A stretch of 64,000 nucleotides of DNA from Allohahella sp002354735 (lineage in GTDB: Bacteria > Pseudomonadota > Gammaproteobacteria > Pseudomonadales > Oleiphilaceae), in the NCBI RefSeq assembly GCF_047946665.1, contig NZ_CP172312.1:4216001-4280000 (forward strand), written 5' to 3'. Below the pieces are notes generated by a model. It saw nothing but the letters and a program-made list of their open reading frames with translations. It had not been told where the DNA came from and ran no database searches. The position numbers were made by a program, and so were the translations under genes. Every line of letters starts with the position of its first letter. Positions within the stretch are counted from its first letter, which is position 1. Below are positions 63,705 to 64,000 of the stretch, piece after piece.

Positions 63705-64000
63705 TCAGCGTTTGCGACGGAAGTCCCATGGAGCCTCGGGATTAGCCTGTTGCCAGAGCCCGGTCTTGGTGGAACGTGCAGCAAGTTCGGCTATGGCGTA
63801 GATTTTCTGGTCCTCAGGTGTCTGATCCTTTATGAAATGCTTGTAGTGCCAGGCGAGTCCCTGTCGGATCTGCGCAAGCCCGACATCCTCGCCCCTAACG
63901 AAGACCTTGCCAATGATGCGGCCATAGCGATCGCGCTTGTTCCAGCTGACGGACACCGACTTTTCGAAAACAAGATCTGCCATATTCGCGCGTGAGACCT
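63705..64000 (-). CDS. Staphylococcal-nuclease-like protein, 5' end beyond window
   Basis: The minus-strand frame stays open to the window edge (VSRANMADLVFEKSVSVSWN), so the N-terminus is outside. Visible SNase features are DRYGRIIGKVFVRGEDVGLA, LAWHYKHF and the C-terminal GLWQQANPEAPWDFRR. The RYGR arginine and the LAW-Y region are active-site and fold markers of thermonuclease relatives. About 97 C-terminal residues are present of an expected 150 or so. Secretion cannot be judged because the signal region is missing. Confidence 0.88.
   Translation of the reverse strand, partial: VSRANMADLVFEKSVSVSWNKRDRYGRIIGKVFVRGEDVGLAQIRQGLAWHYKHFIKDQTPEDQKIYAIAELAARSTKTGLWQQANPEAPWDFRRKR

Overview
The window reads as chromosome of a free-living, aerobic, motile, probably aquatic gammaproteobacterium. 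Coding density is high, GC content is moderate (estimated by eye in the high 50s), and gene types such as ArfA, SodB, NsrR, a Zur-linked COG0523 GTPase, ExeM-type nuclease and many chemotaxis and c-di-GMP proteins fit that group. I cannot name the genus. I saw no rRNA, tRNA, CRISPR array, insertion sequence or prophage.

Layout. 1-5 kb: a chemotaxis receptor cut by the window edge, a three-gene AAA+/membrane/TPR cassette and a TM2 protein. 5-11.5 kb: a valine/isobutyrate catabolic operon (methylmalonate-semialdehyde dehydrogenase, isobutyryl-CoA dehydrogenase, enoyl-CoA hydratase, 3-hydroxyisobutyryl-CoA hydrolase, 3-hydroxyisobutyrate dehydrogenase) with a divergent AraC regulator. 11.6-16.2 kb: a one-lobe solute-binding lipoprotein translationally coupled to a CDF transporter, a second receptor and an acyl-CoA dehydrogenase. 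16.3-31 kb: PhoX phosphatase, CAP-domain lipoprotein, a thioredoxin-like protein coupled to a third receptor, an Lrp regulator divergent from leuA, a peroxiredoxin-like protein, an Rpn-type nuclease, a secreted ExeM-like nuclease with a dockerin-like tail, and a 5'-nucleotidase-like lipoprotein. PhoX, the nuclease and the nucleotidase each have an upstream array of 11-nt spaced PhoB-box-like repeats, so they look like a phosphate-starvation set that degrades extracellular DNA and removes phosphate.

31-44 kb: a 7TMR-DISM diguanylate cyclase; a four-gene DUF4331 / small lipoprotein / TPR lipoprotein / HupE-UreJ-like unit; a polyamine-binding protein overlapping a GGDEF-EVL membrane protein (an NspS-MbaA-like pair); and a GNAT-C39 protein divergent from an RLAN/ATP-grasp ligase. 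44-51 kb: nsrR and sodB sharing a bidirectional terminator; a short arfA gene, with its stop codon inside a long hairpin; a deletion scar joining the 3' ends of a znuA-like and a DMT transporter gene; then a zinc locus (DUF2796/ZrgA-like protein, DUF3299 protein, ABC ATPase, FtsX-type permease, zur, COG0523 GTPase). Two zinc-locus promoters share the motif TTATGAT-N7-AACATT, a candidate Zur operator.

51-64 kb: a serine hydrolase and two tandem paralogous GAF-PAS-GGDEF-EAL proteins, an SDR oxidoreductase convergent with two ferritin-like genes, an alpha/beta hydrolase lipoprotein, a degenerate asparagine-synthetase-like protein downstream of a second alpha/beta hydrolase, and a staphylococcal-nuclease homologue cut by the window edge. 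Assignments rest on reading motifs and translated sequence; no database search was run.
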